The position numbers were made by a program, and so were the translations under genes. Under the pieces are notes generated by a model, which ran no database searches, was not told the DNA's origin, and saw only the letters and a list, made by a program, of their open reading frames with translations. From NCBI GenBank assembly GCA_017620845.1, contig JAGAUJ010000004.1, positions 1-51,965 on the forward strand: a stretch of DNA of 51,965 bases, in the 5' to 3' direction. Origin of the DNA: Rickettsiales bacterium. GTDB taxonomy: Bacteria; Pseudomonadota; Alphaproteobacteria; Rickettsiales; UBA1997. This document shows, in pieces, positions 17,572 to 27,278 of this stretch (its first letter is position 1; every line of letters begins with the position of its first letter).

Positions 17572-19056
17572 TCACTCAATTTTCTCACCATCACCATTTA
17601 GCAACAACCCACCATCTTCACCACCATCAACCATCAGTTGTTTTTTTGTATTAACACCATAATTTTTCAACTCCTCGGCCATTTTATACACATTACCATT
17701 TCCAGTATACAATTTTTTATATGCCTCATTATAATATTTGTGTGCTTTATCAAGAGTTTCATCAATCTTATTCATATCATCCTGAAAACCAACCAATTTA
17801 TCATAAATCTTACCGCCAAGTTCAGCAATTTTTGCAGTATTTTTATTTTGTTTTTCAATGCTCCAAATATGCTCTATAATTTTTAACACTGGCATCAAAG
17901 ATGACGGTGTTGCTATCGCAACCTTATTTTTATTTGCAAACTCAAAAATATCGCTATTACTATTTTTACTACAATCAATAGCATCAATATAAGCCCTTTC
18001 TAATGGCACAAACATAAACACATAATCCAAAGATTTAAGATCTGGATATTTTGCTTTTAAATCTTTTTGATATTCTTTATCCCCTAACTCTTTTATATGA
18101 TTTTTTAAATCATCCATATATTTTTTTAAATATAATTCTTTATCTTTTTGCTCCATTGCTTTTGTATATTCAATATAATTATTCAAAGAAACTTTTGAAT
18201 CAATTATAACCTTTCTATCATCCGGCAAATGTATAATAAAATCCGGCCTATGTGTTACACCATCTTCACTTACATGTGTTTCTTGTTTTGTATAATCAAT
18301 ACCTTCTTGTAAATTTGTAATTTCAAGTAATCTTTCAAGTTGAATTTCGCCCCAATTACCCTGTGCTTTTTTATCGCCTTTTAAAGCATTAGTTAAATCT
18401 TGTGCTTCTTTTTGTAGATTTTGACTATTTGTATTCAATAATTCAATGTGTTTTTCTAAACTTGTTTTATTCTCAATATTTGTTTTATTTATTTGTTCCA
18501 TTGTATTTTTAAAATCTTTTAATTGTGTCTCAAATGGCTGTAAAGTGATTTTTTGTTGCTCTGTAAACTCTTGTTTTTGCTGTCTTATAACTTCATTTGA
18601 AATATTCTTAAAGTTTGCTTCTATACTCTCATTTATTTTTTTATAATATTCGTCCTTTTGTTTTTGTTCTTGTTCTAATTTTTGTTTTAATATTATATTT
18701 TCTTGTTGTATATCATTATAATTTGCCTTACTTTGTAATTCTTCTAATAAATTTGTATTTTGATTTTCTAAAACTTTATTATTTGCTATTAATGTATTAT
18801 TTCTCTGTTTTACCTCTTCCAATCCACTTTTTAAATTCTTATTTTCTTCTTGCAACCTATTAATATTTATATCTTTTTCCTCCAAAATACCTTTTAGTTT
18901 TCCTCTTTCTTCTAATAAATCATTTTTTTCTTTTTTAAGATTTTCATAATCCTTATTATTTATACCAATATTTACATTATTCTGTTTATTTTTTACAAAC
19001 AAAACAACATTTATCAATACTGACAAAACCAAAGCAACACACAATTCAACCAACAT
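17572..19056 (-). CDS. rmuC: DNA recombination protein RmuC
   Basis: A 494-residue RmuC-family protein: an N-terminal membrane anchor (LCVALVLSVLINVVLFV), a long coiled coil (residues about 35-200) and the PD-(D/E)XK-like RmuC domain with GNWGEIQLERLLE, HRPDFIIHLPDDRKVIIDSKVSL and FVPLERAYIDA. The family limits inversions at short repeats and has been linked to DNA-end processing. It starts directly after the rnhA stop, forming a two-gene unit. The 3' end of the gene is strikingly G/T-rich on the coding strand. Confidence 0.95.
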   Translation of the reverse strand: MLVELCVALVLSVLINVVLFVKNKQNNVNIGINNKDYENLKKEKNDLLEERGKLKGILEEKDININRLQEENKNLKSGLEEVKQRNNTLIANNKVLENQNTNLLEELQSKANYNDIQQENIILKQKLEQEQKQKDEYYKKINESIEANFKNISNEVIRQQKQEFTEQQKITLQPFETQLKDFKNTMEQINKTNIENKTSLEKHIELLNTNSQNLQKEAQDLTNALKGDKKAQGNWGEIQLERLLEITNLQEGIDYTKQETHVSEDGVTHRPDFIIHLPDDRKVIIDSKVSLNNYIEYTKAMEQKDKELYLKKYMDDLKNHIKELGDKEYQKDLKAKYPDLKSLDYVFMFVPLERAYIDAIDCSKNSNSDIFEFANKNKVAIATPSSLMPVLKIIEHIWSIEKQNKNTAKIAELGGKIYDKLVGFQDDMNKIDETLDKAHKYYNEAYKKLYTGNGNVYKMAEELKNYGVNTKKQLMVDGGEDGGLLLNGDGEKIE

Positions 19057-19500
19057 TTATTCTCCTCTTAATTCTTTTATTCCCAACCTTGCCAATTCAT
19101 CAGCTCTTTCATTTAATTCATTATTATTATGCCCCTTAACCCAAAACCACTCAATATTATGCTTTGAAGTCAAAACATCCAACTTTTCCCATAAATCCCT
19201 ATTTAAAACTTCTTGTTTTTTAGAATTTTTCCAATTATTCTTCTTCCAACCAAAAAGCCACTCAGTAATACCTTTTTTAACATATTGACTATCTGTATAA
19301 ATCTCAATATCACAATTTTCTTTTTTTAATGCAGACAATGCCTCTATAACCGCCATTAATTCCATTTTATTATTTGTTGTATATTTATCTCCGCCATAAA
19401 TTTCTTTTCTGTGGTCTTGATACAATAAAATAGCACCCCAACCACCAATGCCAGGATTTCCAGAACAGGCACCGTCTGTATATATTGTAATTTTTGACAT
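19057..19500 (-). CDS. rnhA: Ribonuclease HI
   Basis: Degrades the RNA strand of RNA-DNA hybrids such as R-loops and primers. The 147-residue protein has all active-site regions: IYTDGACSGNPGIGGWG (first Asp), NNKMELMAVIEAL (Glu), IYTDSQYVKKGI (second Asp) and WFWVKGHNNNELNERADELA (His and final Asp). Co-transcribed with rmuC. Confidence 0.97.
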   Translation of the reverse strand: MSKITIYTDGACSGNPGIGGWGAILLYQDHRKEIYGGDKYTTNNKMELMAVIEALSALKKENCDIEIYTDSQYVKKGITEWLFGWKKNNWKNSKKQEVLNRDLWEKLDVLTSKHNIEWFWVKGHNNNELNERADELARLGIKELRGE

Positions 19501-19644
19501 AATTTATCATAATTAACATAAAATAATTGTATTGCGATTTTTTTGTTTTTCAATAATTTTCAATTTATTATTTTATTAACTTTAATATTGAAAATAAAAA
19601 TGATAAAATTATCATATTAAAAGTATATAAAATAAATAAACCAA

Positions 19645-19845
19645 GTGAAAGAAACTGACACAATTAATTTTAAAACATTTAGTAATTTTGAAGAAGTTCC
19701 ATATTTAAACAGTGATGGAGATATTATTCAAGATATAGTTAAAGAAATTGAAAAACAAACAGAAGATTTGCAAAATGAATTTATTTCACAAGATAATAGT
19801 AATGTTGTTAGTATAGATTTTAGTAAAAATAATGATAATAAATAA
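19645..19845 (+). CDS. Small acidic protein of unknown function, coupled to rlmD
   Basis: A 66-residue frame beginning at GTG and ending inside rlmD with a 14-base overlap, which suggests translational coupling. The product is acidic (DIIQDIVKEIEKQTEDLQNEF) with no signal peptide or membrane segment and no family I recognise. Support is its position and codon pattern only; no strong ribosome-binding site is visible. Confidence 0.5.
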   Translation: MKETDTINFKTFSNFEEVPYLNSDGDIIQDIVKEIEKQTEDLQNEFISQDNSNVVSIDFSKNNDNK

Positions 19846-21067
19846 TATAGAAATTACAGGAATATCTAATGACTACAAAGGTATTTGTGAAATAAAAAAC
19901 AAAAAGTGCTTTGTAGACGATGGTATTATTGGAGATATTGTAAATATAGAAATATATAAAGAAACATCAAAATTTTACTGTGCAAAAATTATAAAAATTA
20001 TAAAAAAATCAGCTTTTAGAGAAGAAAATGTAAATTGTGAGTTTTTTAAAAAATGTGGAGGTTGTTTATTACAACATTTAAAATATGACTATTATTGCAA
20101 TTTAAAAAAAGATAATTTTTATAAAGATTTTTTAAGAACTGGTTTTAATTTTGATAAAGAAAATATTAATTTCTATACTGTTGGTTGTGGAAAAAGAAGA
20201 AGAATAAACTTAAAATACAATAATGGTATTTATGGTTTTTTTGGTAAAAGTAATAATAATGTTACAGAAATCAATAAATGTATAAATGTAAATAATAGTA
20301 TTAATGAAATAATTAAATTATTTAATGGGTTAAAATTTACAAATCTTAATTCTGTTGATATTTTTGAAGGTTATAATGGAATTGCTATAAACTTAATTTT
20401 TAATAAAGAACCAAATATAAATGAGTTTAAAAAATTAGATGTCTTTAAAGATAAAGTTTGTTATATTAATTATACTTATCTTGATAAAAATGCCTTTATT
20501 CCAATTATACAAAATAATATTTTAACTTTAAAACTTGATGATTATATTATTAACTTGCCAAATAGTTTTTTTATGCAAGCAACTTTAGAAAGTCAAAATT
20601 ATATGATAAATATTATTAAAAATGAAATTAAAAATTGTAATAAAGTTGCCGATTTATATTGTGGTATTGGAACATATACTTTCCCAATTAGTAAATTGTG
20701 TAAAGTAGATTGTTTTGAGGGTAGTGAATTAATGACAAAATCAATAAAAAACAACATTAATAAATTAAATATAAAAACAATAACTCCTTATCAAAAAGAT
20801 TTATTTAATCAACCTTTAACAGTAAAAGAATTAAATGATTATGATATAGCTGTTATAAATCCACCAAGAAATGGTGCAGAAAATCAATGTAAATTTTTGG
20901 CAAAATCTAATGTAAAAAAAGTAATTTATGTTTCTTGTGATAAAAATTCTTTCTGTAATGATTTAAAATTATTTAAAGATAAGTTTGTAATTAAAAAAAT
21001 TGAATTGATAGATCAATTTTTTTGGTCGGGACATATTGAGGTGATTTGTGTGTTGGAGGGAGTGTAA
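19832..21067 (+). CDS. rlmD: 23S rRNA (uracil-5-)-methyltransferase, RlmD/RumA-like
   Basis: SAM-dependent RNA m5U methyltransferase. The 411-residue protein starts with a TRAM-like RNA-binding domain, then a 4Fe-4S motif CEFFKKCGGC (Cys-x5-Cys-x2-Cys), the SAM-binding DLYCGIGTYTFPIS, NPPRNG, and the catalytic cysteine in YVSCDKNS. The iron-sulfur cysteines favour RlmD/RlmC-type enzymes over TrmA. Which uridine is methylated cannot be decided. The final codons are unusually G-rich. Confidence 0.92.
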   Translation: MIINNIEITGISNDYKGICEIKNKKCFVDDGIIGDIVNIEIYKETSKFYCAKIIKIIKKSAFREENVNCEFFKKCGGCLLQHLKYDYYCNLKKDNFYKDFLRTGFNFDKENINFYTVGCGKRRRINLKYNNGIYGFFGKSNNNVTEINKCINVNNSINEIIKLFNGLKFTNLNSVDIFEGYNGIAINLIFNKEPNINEFKKLDVFKDKVCYINYTYLDKNAFIPIIQNNILTLKLDDYIINLPNSFFMQATLESQNYMINIIKNEIKNCNKVADLYCGIGTYTFPISKLCKVDCFEGSELMTKSIKNNINKLNIKTITPYQKDLFNQPLTVKELNDYDIAVINPPRNGAENQCKFLAKSNVKKVIYVSCDKNSFCNDLKLFKDKFVIKKIELIDQFFWSGHIEVICVLEGV

Positions 21068-21127
21068 TTAAAACTGCATATTTCGTATTATACATAATAT
21101 ACAAAAACAAGATTATGAATAACGCAA

Positions 21128-21388
21128 CTATTTCTTCTCTTGTTTAATACTATTAATATTGGTTAAAAAATTTGTTGCGTCTTCCGCTCTTTGAACATTA
21201 AATGACAATTGTTGTAATTGATTTTGGATATGCTCCAAACCAATTTCAATTCCTCTGTTTATTTTTTCAAATTCCGTATTATCACACTCGCAAAATAACA
21301 GGTCAGCAAGTTCATCATAAAACTGCTCATCTAAAGTAATATTCAGTTCATTTTGAGTACTTGGCTGAGTGTAGTTATTGTTATACAT
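21128..21388 (-). CDS. Small helical protein of unknown function next to Ulp1-like gene B
   Basis: 86 residues: a polar Asn/Thr/Gln-rich start, an acidic helix with two cysteines (DELADLLFCECDNTEFEK), and an amphipathic helix (GLEHIQNQLQQLSF). No recognised family, no signal peptide. It is downstream of Ulp1-like gene B on the same strand, about 70 bases away across a weak hairpin. It could be a partner such as a chaperone for the protease, but that is only an inference from position. Confidence 0.6.
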   Translation of the reverse strand: MYNNNYTQPSTQNELNITLDEQFYDELADLLFCECDNTEFEKINRGIEIGLEHIQNQLQQLSFNVQRAEDATNFLTNINSIKQEKK

Positions 21389-21423
21389 TTATATAAATAA
21401 TAATTGATGTATTGCACATAATA

Positions 21424-21451
21424 AAACACTTTTTTTATAGTTCAAGTGTTT
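21424..21451 (-). terminator. Weak hairpin after Ulp1-like gene B
   Basis: On the minus strand an 8-bp stem AAACACTT/AAGTGTTT with a 12-base loop, followed by TATTAT. It may be a terminator or may allow read-through to the 86-residue gene. Confidence 0.4.
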
Positions 21452-21459
21452 ATTTTGTT

Positions 21460-22581
21460 TTAAATTATTTCATTTTTGAATATTAATTTATGTATTTTTT
21501 GAATTGTTTGTGGTGGTGACATATTATTTTTAATTTCAGACTCTATTTGTATTTGTTTTAAACTCTTTAATAAAGTTTCTTGGTCTTTTAATCGTTTATT
21601 TGCTTTCTTTTTACTTGCTTCATCTAATATTTGTATACGTTCTTTTTCTTCTATTATAAGTTGTTCGCAAATTGATTGTAATTGTTGTATTTTAATATAT
21701 GAATCATCAAGTAAAGCTGTACATTTATTTATTGTATCTTTATGTTTAATAATTGTTTGTAAATTATTTTGTAATTGTTGTTTACTTATTGACTTCGTTT
21801 CATCGTCTGTTCTTATGTTTAATATGATATCATTTATTTCGTCAATATGTTTACTTAAGGTATCTTCTGTTAATGTTTCTGTTTCATATTTCTTAGAAAA
21901 GATTGCTGTTAGTATTTTTTTGTGATTTGCTACCGTTGTTTGTATTAATTTCTTAATTTCTTGATTTGTGTTGTTTATATTTTGCATTGCATCTTCACGC
22001 TGTTGTTTAATATTATTTAAAAAATTGTTAAGAATATCCCCACTTTGTGCCAAAAGCATAAAATCACCATTAGAATCAGTTTCATTTTGTAAATACATTT
22101 TAAAACCAGTCTCATTTATAGTGTGGTCTTGTATTTTGTGATATTTATTCACAATTTGTCTTATAAATTCACAAACATAAGTTCCACAAGTGTATCTGTC
22201 TGTTTGTAATCTTGTTTCCATAATATGTATATTTTTATTTTCAAATCTTTCTTTAATTTTATTACAAACATGTAAATTGTTTGAATCATAACTCGGATCG
22301 AAATAATAAACTTCATTATTATAGTAAACCAATAAGGAATAATGATTTGGTTGAATTGTAATCTCTTTTTTAATGCCTTTTGTTTTGGTGTCTTCCGCCC
22401 CACATTCATGTATTATTTGAAAAAATAGTGGTTTTTTAGATTGAGATTGACATTGTACTTTTTTAAAATCATTGTCAGAAGCTATTTCTATTATTTCATA
22501 ACCAAATTGTTTTTCCTTTAATTTTAAGCTTTTACTAAGATAAGTATTTATTTTATTATTATCTAACGGTACCTCGCCCAT
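21460..22581 (-). CDS. Second Ulp1-like (C48) cysteine protease, probable effector
   Basis: A 373-residue protein with the catalytic pattern of Ulp1/YopJ-clan proteases: His80 in NHYSLLVYY, Asp95 in YYFDPSYDS, Gln126 and Cys132 in QTDRYTCG, followed by TYVCEFI as in the family. The protease fills residues about 30-150; the rest (about 180-365) is a Gln/Lys-rich coiled coil. It shares only the active-site pattern with protein A, so the two are not recent duplicates. No signal peptide. Its upstream region lacks the near-consensus promoter seen before gene A. The substrate (SUMO, ubiquitin, NEDD8 or an acetyl-transfer role) cannot be told from sequence. Confidence 0.8.
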   Translation of the reverse strand: MGEVPLDNNKINTYLSKSLKLKEKQFGYEIIEIASDNDFKKVQCQSQSKKPLFFQIIHECGAEDTKTKGIKKEITIQPNHYSLLVYYNNEVYYFDPSYDSNNLHVCNKIKERFENKNIHIMETRLQTDRYTCGTYVCEFIRQIVNKYHKIQDHTINETGFKMYLQNETDSNGDFMLLAQSGDILNNFLNNIKQQREDAMQNINNTNQEIKKLIQTTVANHKKILTAIFSKKYETETLTEDTLSKHIDEINDIILNIRTDDETKSISKQQLQNNLQTIIKHKDTINKCTALLDDSYIKIQQLQSICEQLIIEEKERIQILDEASKKKANKRLKDQETLLKSLKQIQIESEIKNNMSPPQTIQKIHKLIFKNEII

Positions 22582-22710
22582 ATATAGATGTATATATTAA
22601 CGTATATATAGTTTATTAAAAGTATTTATATAAATCAATTTTTACATAAAAAATCATATTTATTATATAATATTGGAACAAAATAATTTATATACATCAC
22701 ACAAAATAAC

Positions 22711-22730
22711 GTGGTATATCATAATACCAC
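22711..22730 (-). terminator. Hairpin after cyuA
   Basis: GTGGTAT and ATACCAC form a 7-bp stem with a six-base loop, followed on the minus strand by GTTATTTTG. It lies 22 bases after the cyuA stop. Confidence 0.5.
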
Positions 22731-22751
22731 ACCACCCACTTAAAACAACAT

Positions 22752-24047
22752 CTACTTCCTCAACATCAACCTCAAAATTTCCTCATCCGTTTCCCTCATT
22801 CCATTCTTTGCCATTTTACACACTGCATCAACCGTATCCTCAATATTTCCCTTAACAAGACCTTCACCATTTTTAAATACATTACCGTTCAAAGCCATGT
22901 CACTTGAAATTATACCACAATCAACAGATAGAGCTATTTTTAAAGCACAAGATGATTTTGCACCATCACAAATTATACCACCAGCCGAATTTAGAGCATT
23001 GATAATAGTATCTTCTATCTGTTTTTTAGTTCCATCCCTTAAATAAGTTATTCCAGCGCCAACAGTTGCTCCGGCGCTAACTGCACCACAAAAAGCAGAC
23101 AGTTTACCTATTTGTCTTTTTATCCACAAAGCCAGTAAATTTGCCAAACAAAGTGCCCTATATAATTTTTCTTTTGGTAATTCTAAATACTTCCAATATT
23201 GATAAATACCGCACAAAATAGTAATTCCTTGATTTCCACTTCCAGAATTTATAACAACTGGCAAATTACAACCAGACATCCTTGCATCTGAACCAGCAGA
23301 AGCATGGGCTTTTACTATTTCTTTTACATTTCCATTAGCATTTTTTAAAATAGTTTTACCAACATTTGCACCATATTTATTTTTTAAACCCTCTTCCGCA
23401 ATAGTATTATTACATTCTATTTCCATATCAAGTAAATCTTGTAAATCTTTTATATTAAAATTATTCACAAAATCATAAATATTATTAAAAGTTAAAAAAT
23501 CTGCACTCACATTGTTTTTATTATTTATTTTCTTGTCAAGTTCTACAAGTTTTTTACCATTTTTTTTAACTGAAACAATATTTGTATGAGAATGTAAAAT
23601 TTCAACTTCAACTTCATCTTTCTCTCCTTTTACAATACAAATTATATGTAAATTATCATCGGATTTTAATTTTTCTACTTTACATATATCCGTTTTTAAT
23701 AATTCTTTTAATTTTACTATATCTGTTTCTTTTACTTTTTGTAATACTTCCAATCCCAAACTTGAATCACCAGCAATAATTCCTAACATACAAGCGGTAT
23801 CTATACCCCGCATATCTCCCGTTGTTGGAACAATTACTCCTTTTACATTCTTTACAATATTGTTACTACATTGCACTATAACACTTTTTGGCATTTCACC
23901 TAATACCTCTCTTGCTTTTGCTCCACACAAAGCAACTGCAATTGGTTCAGTGCAACCAAGTGCTTTAAGCATTTCTGCTTTTAGTAATAAAGTAAATTGA
24001 TTTTGATGTGTATTTATCATAAGATGTCGGCTTGTTGACCTAGCCAT
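22752..24047 (-). CDS. cyuA: L-cysteine desulfidase (CyuA / UPF0597 family)
   Basis: An iron-sulfur enzyme of the serine-dehydratase-alpha-like family that breaks L-cysteine (or L-serine) into pyruvate, ammonia and sulfide; known mainly from anaerobic cysteine use. The 431-residue length fits. Visible are the substrate segment LKALGCTEPIAVALCGAKA, TTGDMRGIDTACMLG, NSGSGNQGI, and the late cysteines in SAGGIICDGAKSSCALK and VDCGIISSDMALNG that would hold the cluster. Start at 24047; an in-frame ATG at 24020 is an alternative. Next to hydG, consistent with anaerobic metabolism. Confidence 0.9.
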   Translation of the reverse strand: MARSTSRHLMINTHQNQFTLLLKAEMLKALGCTEPIAVALCGAKAREVLGEMPKSVIVQCSNNIVKNVKGVIVPTTGDMRGIDTACMLGIIAGDSSLGLEVLQKVKETDIVKLKELLKTDICKVEKLKSDDNLHIICIVKGEKDEVEVEILHSHTNIVSVKKNGKKLVELDKKINNKNNVSADFLTFNNIYDFVNNFNIKDLQDLLDMEIECNNTIAEEGLKNKYGANVGKTILKNANGNVKEIVKAHASAGSDARMSGCNLPVVINSGSGNQGITILCGIYQYWKYLELPKEKLYRALCLANLLALWIKRQIGKLSAFCGAVSAGATVGAGITYLRDGTKKQIEDTIINALNSAGGIICDGAKSSCALKIALSVDCGIISSDMALNGNVFKNGEGLVKGNIEDTVDAVCKMAKNGMRETDEEILRLMLRK

Positions 24048-24205
24048 ATATAATAAATTTATAAATAAAAGTCAATACATTTATTATTGGTTGTAAACAA
24101 CAACATAAACCACAAACCAACAAATTACACAATTACACTATAATAAAAAAGTGTGTATATTTAATTACACAAATACACACACATTAAATATATTAATTAA
24201 AAAAT

Positions 24206-25627
24206 TTAGAACTTAAAGTCCCTTTCGCCTTTAATTATTCTATCCAAGTATTGAACTAACAATTTTCTTGTTGTTTCATTTGGAACATTTTTTATTTCTC
24301 TTTCCACAACTTTATCACCAACTGCTTTTGTTGCAGGAGAAGCATAATCTTCCAAATATTCTTGTAAAGTCATTATAGCATTTGGATGACAACAGTTTTG
24401 TATTTGCTTACTTTTACAAAGTTCCATAAATCTATCACCAGTTCTACCAGCCCTATAACAAGCAGTGCAGAAACTTGGAATATGATCCAACTCCATTAAC
24501 CATTTAACAATTTCATCAAGCGTTCTATTGTCGCTCAAATCAAATTGTTCTGTATTTTTACTATCTTCTACATCCTCATTAGCATATCCACCAACACTTG
24601 TTTTAGAACCGCCACTAATTTGTGAAATACCATAATGTAAAGCCTTTTCTCTAACCTCTTTACTTTCTCTTGTAGAAATAATCATACCAGTATATGGAAC
24701 AGCAATTCTTACACAAGCAATAATTTTCAAAAATATTTCATCACTTATACCATTTTGGAAAGATGAAGAATCTATACCATCAGCATTTTTAATTCTTGGG
24801 AAACTTATTGTATGAGGTCCAACACCATGCACTGCTTCCAAATGTTCCGCATGCATCAACAAACCAGCAAACTCGTATTTATATGTAGATAAACCAAATA
24901 ATACACCAAGTCCAACATCATCAATACCACCTTGCATAGCCCTATCCATTGCTTCTGTATGATAGTTATAATTGTGCTTTGGACCAGCCGGATGTAATGA
25001 TTCATAATTCTTTTTATTATATGTCTCTTGAAAAAGTATATATGTTCCTATACCAGCCTCGTGTAATTTTTTATAATTTTCAACAGTTGTTGCAGCAATA
25101 TTAACATTTATTCGTCTAATATCTCCATTTTTATGTTTTACATTATATATGGTATTAATACACTCTAAAATATATTCTATTGGGTTATTTTTTGGATCTT
25201 CACCTGCTTCAAGTGCGAGTCTTTTATGTCCCATATCTTGTAAAGCAATAACCTCTTTTACTATCTCTTCTTGTGTCATTTTTTTTCTTTTTATATGTTT
25301 ATTATGACAATTATAAGGACAGTAAACACAAGAGTTTATACAATAATTTGATACATATAATGGTGCAAACAAAACTATTCTATTTCCATAAAAATCTTTT
25401 TTAATTTGATTTGCCAATTCATATATTTCTTTATTTTTTCCCTCTATATTACAAGCCAACAATACTGATGCTTCTCTATGTGTTAATCCCTTTCTCTCTC
25501 TTGCCTTATCTAATATTTTGTCTATTAAAGCAAGATTATCTTTATTTTCTTCCGCATATTTCAAAGAATCCATAATTTCTCTATGGTTTATAAATTCATC
25601 AGCATTTAGTGATTTAATATTATACAT
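24206..25627 (-). CDS. hydG: [FeFe]-hydrogenase H-cluster maturase HydG (2-iminoacetate/tyrosine lyase)
   Basis: Radical-SAM enzyme that cleaves tyrosine to provide CO and cyanide for the hydrogenase H-cluster. The 473-residue protein has the radical-SAM motif CINSCVYC (Cys96, Cys100, Cys103) and the C-terminal second-cluster motif CTAC-x22-Cys ending in CCHPNA, which separates HydG from the related ThiH. Other conserved parts are LEAGEDP, GPHTISFPRI and GGSKTSVGGY. HydE, HydF and the hydrogenase itself are not in the window, but the gene implies an [FeFe]-hydrogenase and oxygen-free energy metabolism. Confidence 0.95.
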   Translation of the reverse strand: MYNIKSLNADEFINHREIMDSLKYAEENKDNLALIDKILDKARERKGLTHREASVLLACNIEGKNKEIYELANQIKKDFYGNRIVLFAPLYVSNYCINSCVYCPYNCHNKHIKRKKMTQEEIVKEVIALQDMGHKRLALEAGEDPKNNPIEYILECINTIYNVKHKNGDIRRINVNIAATTVENYKKLHEAGIGTYILFQETYNKKNYESLHPAGPKHNYNYHTEAMDRAMQGGIDDVGLGVLFGLSTYKYEFAGLLMHAEHLEAVHGVGPHTISFPRIKNADGIDSSSFQNGISDEIFLKIIACVRIAVPYTGMIISTRESKEVREKALHYGISQISGGSKTSVGGYANEDVEDSKNTEQFDLSDNRTLDEIVKWLMELDHIPSFCTACYRAGRTGDRFMELCKSKQIQNCCHPNAIMTLQEYLEDYASPATKAVGDKVVEREIKNVPNETTRKLLVQYLDRIIKGERDFKF

Positions 25628-25814
25628 TTTTTTATAAAATAAATGTTATTATGCTTTAATTTATTAAATTATTTATATTAAAAGTCAATTAAAAGTTTCA
25701 ACTTTTAATATTTATACATAATTAACATATATTTAAGATATTTTTACAAAATATAATATAACGAATAGCATCTCACACACCACAACCAAACAACCTCCAC
25801 AACAAAACAAAAAT

Positions 25815-27278
25815 TTATATACCAAAATACCCATATACAGATTTAGCAACAGACTGTGAAATTGTTTTTCTATAACTATAACTTTTTAACATTTGTTCAT
25901 CTTGTGGATTTGATAAAAAACCCAACTCTATCAACACAGAAGGAAACTCTGGTGCCAACAAAACCGCAAAATTACCATACTTATGTGGATCTCCAAACAT
26001 CTTAACATTTTTCATTTTAAGATTTTTTATTAAAATATTCGTAAATTTCGTAGATTCTGCCAATGTTTTATATCTTATAGAATCATATTTCATTTTATTT
26101 TTCCAATATGAAAAACTACCAACAATATTATACTTATTGCTTTGTGTCATAAGTTTTACAGTTCTCGTATCAGAAGCACTTTTCATTAAAGTATAAACTG
26201 ATAAACCCTTTGCTCGCCTATTAGTGTTGGAATCGGAATGCACTGAAATAAACAAATCAGCATCTAATAATCTTGCTTTATTAACCCTATCTTTTAACTC
26301 AACAAATCTATCATTACTCCTTGTCAAAACAACCATAATCTTACCATTCTTCTCCAATTCTTCTTTTATTGCTTTTGCATAAATTAAATTTATATCCTTT
26401 TCCTTTGTTCTTCTAAGTCCAATAGCACCAGGATCTTTACCACCATGTCCAGCATCAACAACAACCACATATTTTGCTACCTTTACAACACCCTTATCTA
26501 TCTTTTTATCCTTCTTTACAACCTTACTACTCAAATCAACCGATATACTTTTCAAAAACTCATCCATATCAATTTTTTCATTATTTTGTTCTTCAAATCC
26601 CTTAATTACCTCTTCTTCATTTATAATATTATTTAAAACCAACAATTCGTTCATATTTTGTGCTTTAATATTTTCATTAATTAACTCATCAATTGTTTCC
26701 TTTTTCTCTTCTTTTATATTATTATTTATCAAATCTTCAATAGATACAGCACTCTTAACCACTACGTCACCAGCACCCAACCTACCAATTAAATCATCAA
26801 CAGACACAACACCGTCATTAACATTACTATTAACAACACTCAAATTACTTATCAAATTATCAATAGATTCCTGCTTCTTAACAACAACATCACTATTTTT
26901 ATAAATATCTACAATAACCCTATAATATTTTGTCACACTTGATGGCTCTGTATATAAATACCGCATCAATTTCGCATTATTATTTACTAAAACAATAAAC
27001 TTTATACCATCATTTTCATTTAACAAAACAACATCATCTATCACATTTAACTTATATATATTTTTATGTAAATTACTCTTAATTATTGTATCAGGCAACT
27101 TTACTTGTATCTTATTTTTATCTTTTTGTTCAACAAAATACTTTGGCTTTTCAGTTGTTTCAAACATTATTCTTATATAGGAATCTCTATCATAAGTCTT
27201 AATTGCCACAACTTCATTACAATATCCCTCACTAATAAACAGCAAAAAAAATAACAAAAATCTAACTATTTTTAACAT
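25815..27278 (-). CDS. amiC: N-acetylmuramoyl-L-alanine amidase (AmiC-like)
   Basis: Zinc amidase that splits septal peptidoglycan between MurNAc and the peptide. A signal peptide (residues 1-20) is followed by an AMIN-like beta domain (to about 130), a long low-complexity linker rich in short acidic repeats around SIEDLINNN, and the catalytic domain from about 270: VVVDAGHGGKDPGAIG (zinc His), a Glu in KEKDINL, FISVHSDSN, and VLIELGFLSNPQDEQ with the catalytic Glu. 487 residues. It directly precedes the plsC stop region on the same strand (plsC 27279), giving a tsaD-plsC-amiC unit. Confidence 0.92.
   Translation of the reverse strand: MLKIVRFLLFFLLFISEGYCNEVVAIKTYDRDSYIRIMFETTEKPKYFVEQKDKNKIQVKLPDTIIKSNLHKNIYKLNVIDDVVLLNENDGIKFIVLVNNNAKLMRYLYTEPSSVTKYYRVIVDIYKNSDVVVKKQESIDNLISNLSVVNSNVNDGVVSVDDLIGRLGAGDVVVKSAVSIEDLINNNIKEEKKETIDELINENIKAQNMNELLVLNNIINEEEVIKGFEEQNNEKIDMDEFLKSISVDLSSKVVKKDKKIDKGVVKVAKYVVVVDAGHGGKDPGAIGLRRTKEKDINLIYAKAIKEELEKNGKIMVVLTRSNDRFVELKDRVNKARLLDADLFISVHSDSNTNRRAKGLSVYTLMKSASDTRTVKLMTQSNKYNIVGSFSYWKNKMKYDSIRYKTLAESTKFTNILIKNLKMKNVKMFGDPHKYGNFAVLLAPEFPSVLIELGFLSNPQDEQMLKSYSYRKTISQSVAKSVYGYFGI

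Noticed and set aside
22582..22660. Fifth member of the extended -10 promoter set, before Ulp1-like gene B
   Set aside because: I find TATA-rich boxes but no TTGACA with 17-base spacing; the best pair (TTGATT ... TAAACT) is weak.
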